From NCBI GenBank assembly GCA_950295325.1, contig OX485804.1:22258001-22322000 (forward strand): DNA of 64,000 nt. The letters are read 5' to 3'. The notes beneath the pieces were generated by a model, which was given only the letters and a program-made list of their open reading frames with translations, was not told the DNA's origin and did not search any database. Origin of the DNA: Polytrichum commune. Taxonomy: Eukaryota > Streptophyta > Polytrichopsida > Polytrichales > Polytrichaceae. Of this stretch, positions 1-12,649 are shown one piece after another (the first letter of the stretch is position 1; each line of letters begins with the position of its first letter). A program made the position numbers and the translations under genes.

Positions 1-9
1 GGCGCAGCC

Positions 10-3000
10 ATGAAGAAAAGAGCGCACGGGTACTCGCGCTGGAGATGGAGGTCAGGCGGATACCTGTTACTGGGGGTGGCTTTGGTCATAATTGTGTTGA
101 TGAAACTGCAAGAAGTGGTGCTTCGTGACACTTTGGAGTATCCAGAGCCCACCTTTAGTGAAACCTTGCAAATTACGAACAACAACTCCACCAAACCCAA
201 GCTGGCATTCATGTTTCTAGCGCGCCGAAACATGCCTTTGGACATCCTGTGGGACCATTTCTTTGAGGTACCTACCTAAGTCGGCACACACTTTCAAGTT
301 TTTTATTTCATTATTAATACAACCATGTATTGGAATTGAACTTTAGGGTTGCCAGTCAACATTTGCATATGGGGTGCTATGCATATGGCATTTGGGAGAA
401 AGAACTGGAAACATGTGGCATGGGTGGTTATGAGGGTTTTTGAACAAGCGGTACTGCATTTGTATTATTAGATGTCGCATCTCTGTGTAACCGTGCAGTA
501 AGGTTTTAAAAATTTCTAAGAGCTTGATGCTACTCTGCGTTCTCTCAGGGATCTCGGGAAGCAGAGTTTAGTGTCTACATTCATGCAAGGCCTGGATACT
601 CTTACACCAAGGATAATACCGACTGCCGCGCTTTTGTAAATCGGCAACTGCAAAACCCTATACAGGTAACGACATCTTTGTAGTAGTGGTCGTCTTGCAA
701 ATCACCAAGGATGAATGGCAAGAAATTTTTTTCCATCTATGTTAACATGGTTGCAAATGTTTCTCAGGGGTGGTGTAATTTCTGGTATTTTGAGGTTGCC
801 TCCAATTTTATGTTTGTCGTGTAGTGTAATTCAAATGTGTTGGTTGTGATAGTGTACCTGCTAGGCTAGGATTTTGTAGTCACCATTATTCATTCTTTTA
901 AACTCAGTCCATTTTATGCACTGGCGGATGCAGGTAGTATGGGGCGAGGCAAGCATGATTCAAGCAGAGAGGCTGCTTTTAACTGCAGCCCTGCAAGATC
1001 CATTGAATGAGCGATTCTTTCTTCTCTCTGACAGGTACTTTGACAAAGCATTGTTAGAGAGGTTCATATGCTCTGGCCAAGGAATTTTTAGAACTGCTTT
1101 GTTGTTTGCATATAATCTTGTCAAAGTTACTGACGGAGGATAGGTATTTGTTGCAAATGCAACACTTTAGTCACCATGTAATTAGAATTTTGGTTTATAC
1201 ATTAGACCTATCTGGAAATCATGCTGAAATTGGGCAGGAGTGAATGTGGTTATTTGTTGTGGCCATAATTATTGTCTTTGGTTGTGTGTTTTGCAGCTGT
1301 ATTCCCCTTTACAATTTTAACTACGTTTACAGTTATGTAATGGCGTCTCAGAAGAGTTTTGTTGACAGGTTTGTGATTTGTTTCATTTCTGTGCTTGAAC
1401 TCATACTTACAATTATTATAGTCCGGTGTTTAGAGCTCTCAAAGCAAGCAATCTGGAGATGCTCATTGCACTAACTTGTCTATCTGGTGGGAAGCAGTTT
1501 TGTTGATTATGCAGATGAGCAGTATAACATCCTCATGGGATCTGTTATCCCACAGGAAAAATGGCGCAAAGGATCTCAGGTATTGCAGTAAACATGCAGT
1601 GTGTATTGCATATCAATGAGATCAAATATATCTGAATATGTATGTGCTTGGGATTTTATTAGTTTTGATGATTTGAGGCTCCACTTTCAGACGAGTTGCT
1701 AAGAAATGATGATTTCTGTGGACTGACATAGACTGGGTCTGGGTGTTTTTGAGCAGTGGTTTGTGATAATACGAAAGCATGCAGAGGCTGTAGTAGCAGA
1801 TTCTACTGTGTTCCCAGTTTTTGTTGACTACTGCAAGGTTAGCTCCTCCACTTACCATTCTGTTAGTAAACCTGAGGCAAAAGGGGGTCTTGAGCGCTAC
1901 TAATGGTTATTTTTATCATAATTCAAGTGTGTAGGAGCTGCTGGGATTGAGTAGTGCTGTCAATGGCATGTACAGTGTCCCGCAATAGCAGGAAAGAGTG
2001 TTTAGTCATGTTGTATTGGATTTGTGACGAGAGTTTGATATGCTAGCCTTGGGGTCAAGTGCCACCTGCATGGGGTTGAGAAGGGAACAATGATGTGCCA
2101 TGGACCCCCAGCTGAGCCTTAGTCTTGTTAACTGGACCTGATACATGTCAGCAAGGACCTTATCATTCTGGGTTAGTGTATTAGTGTTTCTTTTGCAAGG
2201 TAGATGGTGACAGGACATGGAGTGGATGGTTGGCTGGCTTGTTGCAGAAGGTGGTCTTACCCGACAATTGGGACGAGAATACTGTGGTGAGGTGGTGTTC
2301 CCGGTGTTGAATAGGATGTCAATGTTCCCCTCACGTTATCTCTGCGCCTTTCCTATTTCCTTTTGTATAAAAACCTGTACGTTCAAGTCTGATTGGGCAA
2401 GTCTTTGACTAAATTCAATTTCCATGTCATCTTCACGAGGTTCCAATCAATAACATGATGACATGTGGTGGTCTTGGCTTAAAAAGAAAATTGTGCCTAA
2501 TCTGACCTGCACGTAAGGTAAAGTAGTTTCCTTTGTACTCCTAGGATGCATGTCCTTGTCATCAGTTTTCTCTTAAAGGGTGTCGATATTTCTCAACAAT
2601 CAGTTGCTTTGATATACCACAGACCAACAAGACCAAGAAACAGCACAATTGTATACCTGACGAGCACTATATTCAAACTCTTTTAGCGGTACACTCCTTT
2701 TGCTTTTGTCTTCATGTTTGGGTTTGTCAGGTTTCTGGGGGTTTTGGATCAACTGGCAAAAGGTTTCAGTTCTAAGGATTTTTTGTGGCAAGTTCTGAAT
2801 TTGGCATCAATCAGGTTTCTACAAGTTATTCATATCTGGTTATGTGTTCTCCATCGTCAATTGGCTTAATGAAATGGATCTGATAGCAATTGGTTGTTTT
2901 TGTGAACACCCACCATGATAAACCTGTATCTCTCTTAACCTTGCTATCTTTATGCAGATTTAGTGTTCTGCAGCCTTCAGAGTTTGGAATCTAGTTTCTA

Positions 3001-3680
3001 GCTTCTATTTGTGCAAGACAGGAATGTGAAGTTACAGTAGGGCATTTGTTTTCCATTCTTCTGAGAGGTGGTATGATATCAGATTGAGGACATGGAGAAT
3101 GAAATAGAACGGAGGACACTCACATATAGTCGCTGGGAAAACTCTGTTAAAGGCAAAGGTCGGCAAGGGTGGCACCCTGTTACTTTCAGCTTTGCTGATG
3201 CTTCCTTGAAGGCCATCACTGATATTCAGGTTTGTGTCCTTTTGCAACCAGTCATTTCTTTTTGCTGCTCAGAAGCTAAAGCATTTGGAATAGAGAAATT
3301 AAATTTAAATCTGCCAGGTTTCAGCTAAAGTAATATTCTGGTAACCGGGTTTGTAGCCACTGCAGGTGGGTGTTGGTTAGCTTTCTAGTTGTGGTGACTA
3401 TATTGGTTAACGGACTACCAAGTTATGAACACAATCTGTATTCTGGGCATCATGATATGTATAACATACTTGGAAGGTTTATATGGTAGAATAATTTGGA
3501 TGTTTGTATATGTTGCTTGTGTAGGATATCACAAATGTTCGCTACGAAACTGAGTCGAGGACAGAGTGGTGCAGTTCTTCTGGCCAGGCTAGGCGCTGCT
3601 TCTTGTTTGCTAGAAAATTCACAAAAGCTGCAGCATTTCGACTGTATGATCAAGTAGCTAGCTATGAATATCGATCTTGA
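10..3680 (+). CDS. Core-2/I-branching beta-1,6-N-acetylglucosaminyltransferase-like protein (GT14, DUF266), 10 exons, 372 aa
   Basis: Seen: exons at 10-267, 549-665, 934-1034, 1297-1368, 1498-1579, 1757-1837, 2248-2286, 2623-2688, 3083-3229 and 3525-3680. All have GT-AG borders, phases match, and the total is 1119 nt. The start is the ATG in gcagccATGaag, followed by a basic N-terminus and one hydrophobic segment (about residues 17-31), a type II Golgi anchor. The lumenal part carries family blocks: KLAFMFLARRNMPLDILW, FSVYIHARPG, VVWGEASMIQAERLLL, RFFLLSDSCIPLYNFNYVY, then EKWRKGSQWFVIIRKHA (residues about 203-219), HNCIPDEHYIQTLLA and GWHPVTFSFADAS, ending in a Cys-containing CFLFARKF tail. 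Known: the plant GT14 group is Golgi-located; its acceptors are mostly undefined. Inferred: a Golgi sugar transferase acting on cell-wall glycan or glycoprotein. It is convergent with the kinase gene; the 5' UTR probably begins outside the window. Confidence 0.93.
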
Positions 3681-5091
3681 ATGCAGCATCCAGTTCAAAG
3701 CTTTGAGATGATTGCAGCAAAGCTCTGTTGCAGTTTGAGCTCTGAGATGAATCATAGAGCCAATCATGACTGGGAAAAGCCCAGCATATTCATGTTCCTG
3801 CATTCAAACACTTCAAGCATATTTTGCACCATCAAACAACGGGCAAGGGAGCACAAACCTGAATGATGGGTGGTGCAATCTCAATTTTTTCGTCCACAGA
3901 GCCTTGCTCTTGTGCAGAGTCACGAGGCCTTAATGAGCCGGGTATGAAGATTTACCCCATGTTTTAGGTGACAGCATTTTTACACTTGTCTTGAACCTCA
4001 GTGCTGTCTGTAGTGTACTATACAAAAAATGAAAGCATGCTGCAAAGTTGCAAGATCTTGATCTGGTTCCCAGTGAAGTCCAGTGTTTCTTGTACTGAGC
4101 TGTAACACATTGTATTGCTGTGACTATTCACTACCTGAACAATATCTCTTCATTATAGGGCTTGAAAAGGGTTTGGCTGCAGACTGGGGGAAAAGGGTTT
4201 GGTTCTGAATTTATTGCTTCTACTTTCTCTGCACTCGCTAAATGTAGTCTGCAATACTGTGGACTTTTTATACAGTTAAGTATATGTGCCTGCTGCCTAC
4301 ATGCAAGCACCTATGGACATAAGCTGTCGTGATTAAGGGTTCAAGACCAAAGAAACTCCGAAACCGAGTGATCCTATTGGCAGAGAGCAAATTTTTTGAC
4401 CCAAGGAGTTTACACTAGGGTTTCGGGTCCAAGGTTTAGGATTTAGGAAGTGGTGCTAATGTAGCATCACTCTTCTGCCAAATCTCAGACGTCCCGCACT
4501 CAAGAAAATATTCCTCCTATTTTGAGAAACCAATCTTCAAGCTTGGGTCCAATCTTGAGTCCAAAAGCATTGTCCATTCAACTGGTGTTTTGGACCCCAG
4601 GTTTCTTAAACCCGGACCCTAATGTAAACCCATGCTAAGAAGCTTTCATTGCACATGAAATTATGGGTGGTGCATCCTTGATACGAAGGACCCTCACAGT
4701 ATTTACACCACATTGCATTGTCCCAATGGTTAAGAACAGTAATCTGAAACTTAGAGCGGGCTTAACTGGAAACTTATTCCCAATGGGGAGGATGCACTTT
4801 TTTAATCAAAACATTTGTATGCATTTAGTGGAAACCATGTCGTTGCATGGTCAGAGAACAGCTAGCTGAAGAAGACACATTCTATGTTATATGGGCGCCC
4901 CCATGGAATGAAGGAAAACTCACATATCCCAGTTATCACTAGTACCCATTCTCCCTGGTCTTGGCAATATCAGATTCCAGTGTACAATCATGGGTATAAA
5001 GTGCTTAGTACTTGAACCATCCTACATCTCTAGTTCAGTGGAGGGTTGTTCTAGCATTACTGCAATCCAAGCAAATTACTTTTGGACATGC
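3681..5091. other. Convergent intergenic region between glycosyltransferase and kinase genes
   Basis: This 1.4-kb stretch separates two convergent stop codons and should hold both 3' UTRs. I see no conserved ORF. Its middle is a dispersed repeat (about 4345-4645) listed separately. No clear terminator structure is visible, as expected for RNA polymerase II genes. Confidence 0.7.
4345..4645 (+). repeat. Dispersed repeat, single-arm copy of the foldback element at 23945-24615
   Basis: It shares an ordered series of blocks with 24303-24615: ccaag/agaccaaa near the start, then tttgagaaacca, gagtccaaaagca/tatccaaaag-type text, gtgttttggacccc, and aaaccca..ctaag at the end. The two copies are diverged with several small gaps. 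This copy lacks the opposite arm found at 23945-24250. It is an old element remnant in the 3' flank shared by two genes. Confidence 0.7.
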
Positions 5092-8000
5092 TCAAAGATC
5101 CTTGAAAATGAGTTGGTCTTCAGCTGTCAAGACAAACTCGTGTTTCATAGGGCCAAGCTTTGAGTAATCGTCAAAGCAGCTTGTGTCATCCTTACCCTGC
5201 ATCGCAGACATAAGAGAAGAAGAAAATCTCATCAATGTACAGATTACTTACTGGAAGTGCTTGGTTTGAGGCCAAAAACATTGATGCCACCTAGGTATTT
5301 GACAATGAGAAATTACCGAAACTTTTGGCCGTATGGGTGGAATGTCCTTTTTTCGAATGACTGAATCCCAGTCTGTGCTTTGGAACCATGCATGTGTCTT
5401 GAGGTCCTTCACACCTCCTTTCAAACACCCGAGCCTACCCCACCCCAATCGGTTGCACAGGTTTTAAAGTTTTAGACTGGAGATGTAGATGAAACTTAGG
5501 TGTTTTGTTGAGTGGCGTGTCATTAATTGTGGGTCTAAATGCCACTTTACACTATGGCCGAGGGCCGTGACCATTAAATTATGAGGGCCCTTGAATCTCA
5601 TCTGCGGGCTGCACTCTGCAAAATTGAAGTTGAATGTGGCGTGCTCACATGCCTTTTAGTGTTAAGACATAAGAGATGATCTCTCAACTCATTTCTATTA
5701 TATTAACATCCTATTCACGTGGGCCTTTCCACGATATAACTTACAGTAGACTAGAAGTTGTGGTATTCCAAAGGTGTTAGGGTCTTTAGATTATGTGTCA
5801 TACTCACCTCTTTGAAGTGGGCTTGACACAAAATCTGGTATATCATGAAACAAAATTCATGGTCTACTGGTGGAAACACTAATTTATGCTTCTCTACTCA
5901 TTTCATTTCATGCCATGTAGGTCTTCGTGTAGGTTTTTCATCCATTCAAAACTTCGTTGGACCTGTAGACCCTCAAATGCTAGTGTAAAGTGAAGCCTTG
6001 GGATACAGTAAGTGCCTTTTATAAAATAAATTGTGAGCCAAGGTGAGCTTCAGAGGAATTAGTGTATAGAAGCCCACCGTTTTGTCAGGTCAGCTACTAG
6101 AAGTCTCCGCAGAAGATCCTTGGCACTGCAACGTTCCCGAATAGTTTGTGTCAATAACCGACAACAACCATAGTGAATTATATTGCTCTTAAAAAACATT
6201 GAAAATTATTAAGATTCTACACAATTATAAGTTTTGTCAAGTTTTAATCTACCTTCGTGAGAAATGGCCAGGAAATTGTACTTTCCCACTCAAAATCTTT
6301 TGATACGTGCCAACGGCATCTGCCATGGTGATCCAACATCATTATTACTCTTAAGTTTATTTGGCGATATGGAAATCCATTAATTTATTATCCAATTTGT
6401 GTTGACGCCACATGATATGATAGCTGCGACTTTTATTATATTAGCCTTGCAGCAGTTAGAGAGTTATGATGATGTTGTAAGTTTAAATTACGTCCCAAAG
6501 GAGTCTCACCATCATCATAGAAAGGAGGATAACCAGCTAACATTTCATAGATTAATACTCCAAATGTCCACCTAGCATAACATCAATCAAACCACGTTGC
6601 ATGATTCATTTGTTCATTGGTTGTTGAATGTGATTCGCATGCATCTACTTATTAGTGTTCTTCCACACTTACCAAGTATTTTATATTACTTCAAACGAGT
6701 ATTAGAACGATTTGGCACATATGGTGCTTTTTCCAAACTCTAATATTATGAGCCCTTTGTGTTTTTGATGCAATGTACATTTCATCATGTCTATTAGCAC
6801 TTTTCTTATAAAGAAACAGAGTATATAGCATGACATCATGAAACCGTTAACCACAAAATGGGTTACCAACACTAAAATAAAATACTATTTTGTTGAGTTC
6901 TCGTAATGAAGTAAATCAAATTTACTATATGGTTGTTAGACCAAATAACCAAACCCATATTTGACTCATATCTACCTTTCAAATAGTGTTGTGCTTGAAT
7001 AATGCATGCTAGGTGTGGCCTACAATGAGCCACCCAACTATAGTGGGGGTTACCCAATCAATCATTCAAATGATGTGAGAACCTAGGAGATTTGGAATTT
7101 TTTGGAGGCAAGCACAAGATAACTTCCTTGACTCAATTACGGGAATTAAGAACATCCACCTTGAATGGAGGGTTGTTTTCCAATTGGCTATAGAGACTCT
7201 CATCGTGCATTGCACTAAAATATCTAATTAGTATGGATCATAATTTATCCAAAATTGTATGTGGGGTCAGAAGTGCACACAATAGGGTCACATAACTTAC
7301 GATATATTTTGAGAGCTTGGAATCCCTCCGGATGATCCCAAATTGGTGGATACAGGTTTGGCGAATCAACTCTAAGACTAGTTGAGGTTGATGCAAAATT
7401 TATGTATTTCTAATGACATTTACCAGTCAACAGGCTTGCCGTGACCCTTGTTCAGGATGATTTCAGGTGCAAGATAATCTGGTGTACCTGCATATGACCT
7501 CCATGCGAAATATTAGTAAATTAACCTCCATAGTGCCTGTGGTAAATTGACAATGCGAATATAGTAAATGAAAATAGGGGTAAACAAAACTTGGTTGAAA
7601 TTTTGTAACAACTTACCACACAAAGTGTAGGTTCTGCGATCAATTTGTTTAGCAAACCCAAAATCAGTAATCTTGATGTTTCCCTTCTCATCAAGCAGCA
7701 AGTTCTCAGGCTAGCACAAGAACGAGCACACATGCACACACACACACACACACACACACATTTTGTTTTTGTTTCATTGCTCAATTTCTGATGATCCGAT
7801 GAGAGGACAATTCTTATACTCGAAGCAATCTACTAAAGACTGGAAAATTGGAGAGGGCTTATTGTCACAATGTTTTACTTTTTCATTCTACCATACAAAC
7901 AGTGGCAATTATACGTTTGTGCATTATTTGAGCATCAATTGTTTTGGATATGAATTAGTCACCTTCAAGTCTCTATATATGATGTCCATGTTATGTAAAT

Positions 8001-10225
8001 ACTCAAATGCAAGTAATACTTGAGCTGCATAAAATCTCTGCCACCATCAGAGAATGCACACGTCAGGTTTTCCTATGTAAGATGAAATATTGCATCTGAA
8101 ACACAAACCTGAATCTCATATCTTTTATTATTAGGATTATCTTTTCTTCTGCAAACAGATGATTTTACTTTATTTAACCCACCATTGATGATTCAATCAG
8201 ACTCATGTATGGAGGACCCCAATAAATCAGGGTACCTGTAGAGCCATTTGCAGAGGAATTGATAAACCCAAATATTCCCAGTACGTGGCACACTGAACAC
8301 TTGGGTTAACCCTTGAAGGACCAAGGGGCTCAATGTACGACCTATGTACACAATTTCTACGAGCCCTACCCTGCCTTCAAACATATGTTTTGGTATTTAT
8401 GTGTTTGAAGCTTCACTTAGAATATTATCATTTGTGAGGGAAAAAAATAAAAATACACTCATTTGTGACATTGATGATCAAATGATGAAGTTCGTGTGTG
8501 CATCTAGGGGCACCTGGGTTGTGTACTTAAACACAAATCTTTAATAACATCAAGATACTCAACTGATGTAGAAAGTGCACTTGAAAATAGGTACGGTTGC
8601 TTTTGACACAATAAACTAAAATGCAAGTATGTAGCTCAAATAAACATTCACAGGCATGGAGAAGGCCTATCGGATGCTTAGGGGCTAATAATTTACAATG
8701 TTCTTTATTGTTATTTTTCCATGAAGTTGGTTGTGTAATGTAGGTGGCTTACAGTTGTTTGTTCATCAAAACGACCTGTGCTGCGAAGGTAGGTGAAAAA
8801 CTCCCCCCTACACCACAATGCACCCGATCATTATCAAAAACAAATAAAACAGTGGTACACTACCTTAGTAGCACTTGTTGGGTTTTGAAGATGAGTGACA
8901 CAAGGCAACTTCAATTCAGACGTACTGATTGATCAGAATTTAGAAATATTTTGTGATATTGTAGGTTAATTACGTACCCGCACACATACTCTATGATGAG
9001 ATGCACGCACTGATCATCCTGGCAGTATCCAAGCAAATTGACAACAAACGGGTGTGATATCCTCGCTAAGATAGACTTCTCTTGCTTCACGTGCAATACC
9101 TGTTGTGATGCTCTCCAAGGGATCAGCTTAAAGCATTCTTAAGCATGTGGAAGAAGATTCTCTTTCTATTCTAGCTTCAAGCTTGAAATTTCCAAGAATG
9201 AAGTTGTCAAGTGGTAAGCTCCCATTAGTCGACATGCCCTAAAGCCTTCAACCATCTACCTAGATTTTCAAGAGGAGAGGTGTGCCCCAACTGGAATCAT
9301 TCTTAGGTTATCTGGGTACCCTACCCACATACGCTCCTCGAGAAAATCCTAACTTAACTTATCATCCTCCAGAAATGATCATAAATTGCCCTGGATTTCG
9401 GAGGCTTTCGATTGACTGCCTATTATGGAGACATTTAGGTATTACACACACATCGATGCATACTACGAGTTGGGAAACCTAAGAAATAGATGTTAATTGA
9501 CAAGCCCTAAAGCCTTCTCCCACCTACCGAGATTCTTTGAAGAGGTGTGCCCAAATTGGAGTCATTCTTAGGTCATTCCAATACCCTAAGAATGATTCCA
9601 TTTGCACCCAGAAACTAAATGGGATAATCCAAAAAATGTGAAGGAAACTTAATATCCTTCAACCTATAATAAGTGCATTGGATTTCAGAGGCCCTTTTTT
9701 TTATTGACTGATTGGTACGAATAAATACAGGTCTCACGCACACAAACGCATGATTCGAGTTGGAAAGCTAAGAAAAAAATAGTTACCCACCACCACTGCC
9801 ACGTGGAAGGAAGAGGAATAACAGATAAAGCAGGACACAAAGTTGGGTGTCCTTTACCTGTTTGGTTTTTACGATGGAGGCCTTGGACAAAGATTTAGTG
9901 GCGCAAACTTGTCCTGTAGGAATGTAATGTGCAATATGCACGCGGCCAAAACTTCCCGTCCCCAATATGGGGCCCAACTTGAAATCCGAAAACTTGCAAC
10001 CTTCCAACCAGACCTACAAAAGCAATTAAGCCCTCCACGGAGTTAAGTAAATCGCAATCAATCACCGCTGCCGTGCCATGAGGACGATTTAACAATGATG
10101 CAAAAAATTGGTTTGTGCAGCATGCTGGAAATGTTTGAAGGAGTGGTAACCTTCTTTTGGGATGGCTCGGGGTCTCCGGAGCCGGAGGAGACGGATTTGG
10201 ACTTGGAGAAAAGCCTCCCAAACAT
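5092..10225 (-). CDS. Protein kinase A catalytic-subunit homologue (AGC kinase), 12 exons, 348 aa
   Basis: Seen: minus-strand exons at 10151-10225, 9858-10013, 8978-9099, 8864-8924, 7963-8037, 7617-7710, 7424-7487, 6510-6571, 6253-6319, 6078-6125, 5317-5434 and 5092-5196. They total 1047 nt and every phase fits. Motifs: Gly loop LGTGSFGRV (42-50), ATP lysine in CATK (K65), alpha-C glutamate in QEKSIL (E84), YRDLKPEN (159-166), DFGFAK (179-184), activation loop [16 protein letters not shown] with T192 equal to PKA T197, [27 protein letters not shown], and a C-tail with FDDY (322-325). Length is close to the 350 residues of animal PKA-C. Known: PKA-C is released from its regulatory subunit by cAMP and phosphorylates Arg-Arg-x-Ser sites. 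Odd: the Gly-Gly-Glu segment reads GTSE (118-121), the loop Trp is Tyr191, and the C-terminus is FKDL, not FxxF. There is no N-terminal myristoylation glycine. The first exon ([12 protein letters not shown]...) is the least certain; another donor about 20 codons further on also keeps frame. Confidence 0.93.
5541..5997. mobile_element. MITE-like element inside a kinase intron
   Basis: It lies within the intron between kinase exons 10 and 11 (5435-6077). Its ends are an imperfect inverted repeat: GCCACTTTACACTA then GAGGG at the left, and CCCTC then TAGTGTAAAGTGAAGCC at the right. A related copy with the same ends and interior blocks lies at about 23452-23845. No transposase ORF and no convincing target duplication are visible, so the superfamily is unknown. 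Confidence 0.7.
7734..7760. repeat. (CA)n microsatellite in a kinase intron
   Basis: About 13 CA units lie in the intron between kinase exons 5 and 6, roughly 25 bp upstream (in gene direction) of the PENLLL exon's acceptor. On the gene strand this reads as a TG/GT run just before the 3' splice site. Confidence 0.9.
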
Positions 10226-10989
10226 GGTGTTGAGATTTTAATTTGTAAACCAGCCACACTCAAGTGAACGCACATGATGAAAGCATGACTTGCCGGCCCC
10301 TCTCTCACATTCATGGACGTGGCTCACGTGTGAGGAGATGCAAAGATAGGGTTGATGTGAAACATGGTTGACATAATAACTTCAGCCATCACCAAAAAGG
10401 CATCCTCGGTCTCTACGACGAGATGAGTTGATTTGTGAAGGACCTTCGTGCCCAGAGTTGGCTACATCATCTAATTATCCCATCACCGGCAATCGGATGT
10501 TCGTTTGAAGATCGGAACCACTCACCACCCAGAAAGAATTACACGCACCCGACTTTCACACACGCGCAAATCAAAACGTGACTTCCAAGGCTAACGCGAT
10601 GCCAACTACATCCACGCTCGTAGTTCAACATAGGCCGCATGCAAAGCGCACAAAGAGCAAGGTCTACCATATTTTAGTTATGGGCATAGAGCATTTTCAG
10701 TGACACGATTGATCACTCGGGGTTCAACAATGCCCTCAATCCGAGCGTGGATATAGGTGTGCGAATTACAACATGTGACGAATGTGACGAAAGCGGAACC
10801 CTACTGCTCACCTAGAGCTTTCCGATGGTACCAAGGCCGCATTCATCGGCCTCGTGGTGTGAAAAGGGTGAGGATGCTGTCAAACATGCGAAGCACAGAT
10901 CAATTACAGATTTTGGATTTACACTTTCAATACGTATGTTGAGAATAAACGTAGATTTTAAGAATGGTTATCTTGATACATAGCGCTAC

Positions 10990-11490
10990 TGATCTACACT
11001 GATATGTGCAATTAGGTTGACTTCTCATGTAGGTTGCCTCTTTGCCCATGCAAATTACCTTGGGTCAAAGTGAGTTTAAAAAAAAAAAACTTATAACTTT
11101 GTTTATGAATTGGTGGAAAGAGAGAGAGAGGAAATTATCATTTGTACCTCTCCCTCATCCAACACAAAAGCCCTCAAATAGTATGCAATCTGGAGGTTAC
11201 TCTTTTTAGTTAATTTAACTCTGGAATTAGCTCTAGATACCTCAAATTAACCTAGTCAAAGTCAATTGAGATGAATCAGCCACAAACCTACAAGGGGTCA
11301 AGTTTTTAAGTTGGATGGATGAGAGGTACGCTCGTATGCGATCATTCCCTCTCTCCTCAATTTGTATAGCAAGCACATTTTAAAATAAACTCATGTATTT
11401 TTGTTGTTGTGGTAATAAAGATTCAAAAGAGTGTGGAATGTCGATATATTTGTGTGGAGCAACCTAATTGCACATATTGATGTAGAGCTT
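10990..11490. mobile_element. Short element with terminal inverted repeats (about 500 bp)
   Basis: The left end reads CTACACTGATATGTGCAATT then AGGTTG. The right end, reversed, reads CTACATCAATATGTGCAATT then AGGTTG: 23 of 26 positions match. No ORF of transposase size is present. The left 100 bp has an inverted, diverged relative at about 40065-40180, around CCATGCAAATTA and CTTGGGTCAAA. It lies about 0.8 kb upstream of the kinase start codon. Confidence 0.65.
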
Positions 11491-12649
11491 TTCAAAGGAA
11501 TGAAGAGTGCAATCATAATAAGCCTTGTGGTGTGAAAATGGGGTGTCACAAACAATAAACACTTCAAACACTACATCGTTTAGTGTCACGTACACTATTT
11601 CCAAAAGGTGATATTAACCATAACCAAAAGGTGATATATAAGGTAAATTCTCTATAACCTTAGAAATATGATGTTCAATAATTGTCAACAATAATAAATT
11701 TTTGGCTGAACAATGTGTTACATTTTGACATTTATCAGAGCATGGAGTGAGAAATGAGGAGAGAAGTAAGTGTTAATGTGGCGATTGAAGGTCAATCCAC
11801 CACATATGGGGGATCTCTCCATACATACTGTACCTTTATCATTAATATGGAATTTCATTATGCAATGGAATTTAACCATAATTATTGTCTGATGATTCCA
11901 CTGAAAATTGTTTTAAGCCTGCTTTTAATCTTTGTTGTGACAATAATTGGAAACATGTTGGCACTTAATGTAACTTATACATCAGCTTCAATGTAGGGTA
12001 GGTGACTACGGTATTAGACCAGTGACAACACATACCATGAATCATATGATAACTATATTGATTATCCCATTTAGTGTGTGTGGCAATAGTTCACAAAATG
12101 CACACTATTTTGCCAAATCTCAAAATTAAGGAGGGTTGAGACTTTTACTGAGTTATATTAAACTCATGAATATGTGCTCATTAACCATACACTGAGAGAA
12201 AATTAGTGCGTGCTCTAAAGTGTTGGTAGAATGTTAATATAAATTATATGCAAACACATGCTTGTTAGTACATAGAGCAACACTATTAGAATATATATAT
12301 GAATATATGAATTATCATATCACCAAACAACCATAGAAAATTCAAGCAACACATAAAGCTTGGAATAGGTTTGGCAGGCAAATGTCTCATTGTCTCTCTC
12401 TACCCTCAATGAGATTGCAAGGCTCAATCTGTAAGGAAAACCTGCACAAACACTTCACTTTTTTCTAACATACGGAGTACTTGCTTATGTGACATGAAGG
12501 CAAATATGAGTTAAATTTACAACTTTGTATTTCTCCAGTCTCCAAGAAAGGTTAGCCCTATACTATCTAAAAGTATCACAAATGAGTATTGGTTTGAGGT
12601 CTATCAAAGTATATTGATATCACATACATAACTTTCTAAGGTCGATGGG

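Noticed and set aside
9895-10314. 139-aa minus-strand ORF over the first kinase exons
   Set aside because: It is in a different frame from the kinase Gly loop and is Pro/Ser-rich by chance. The frame beginning [10 protein letters not shown] joins the kinase exon in phase.
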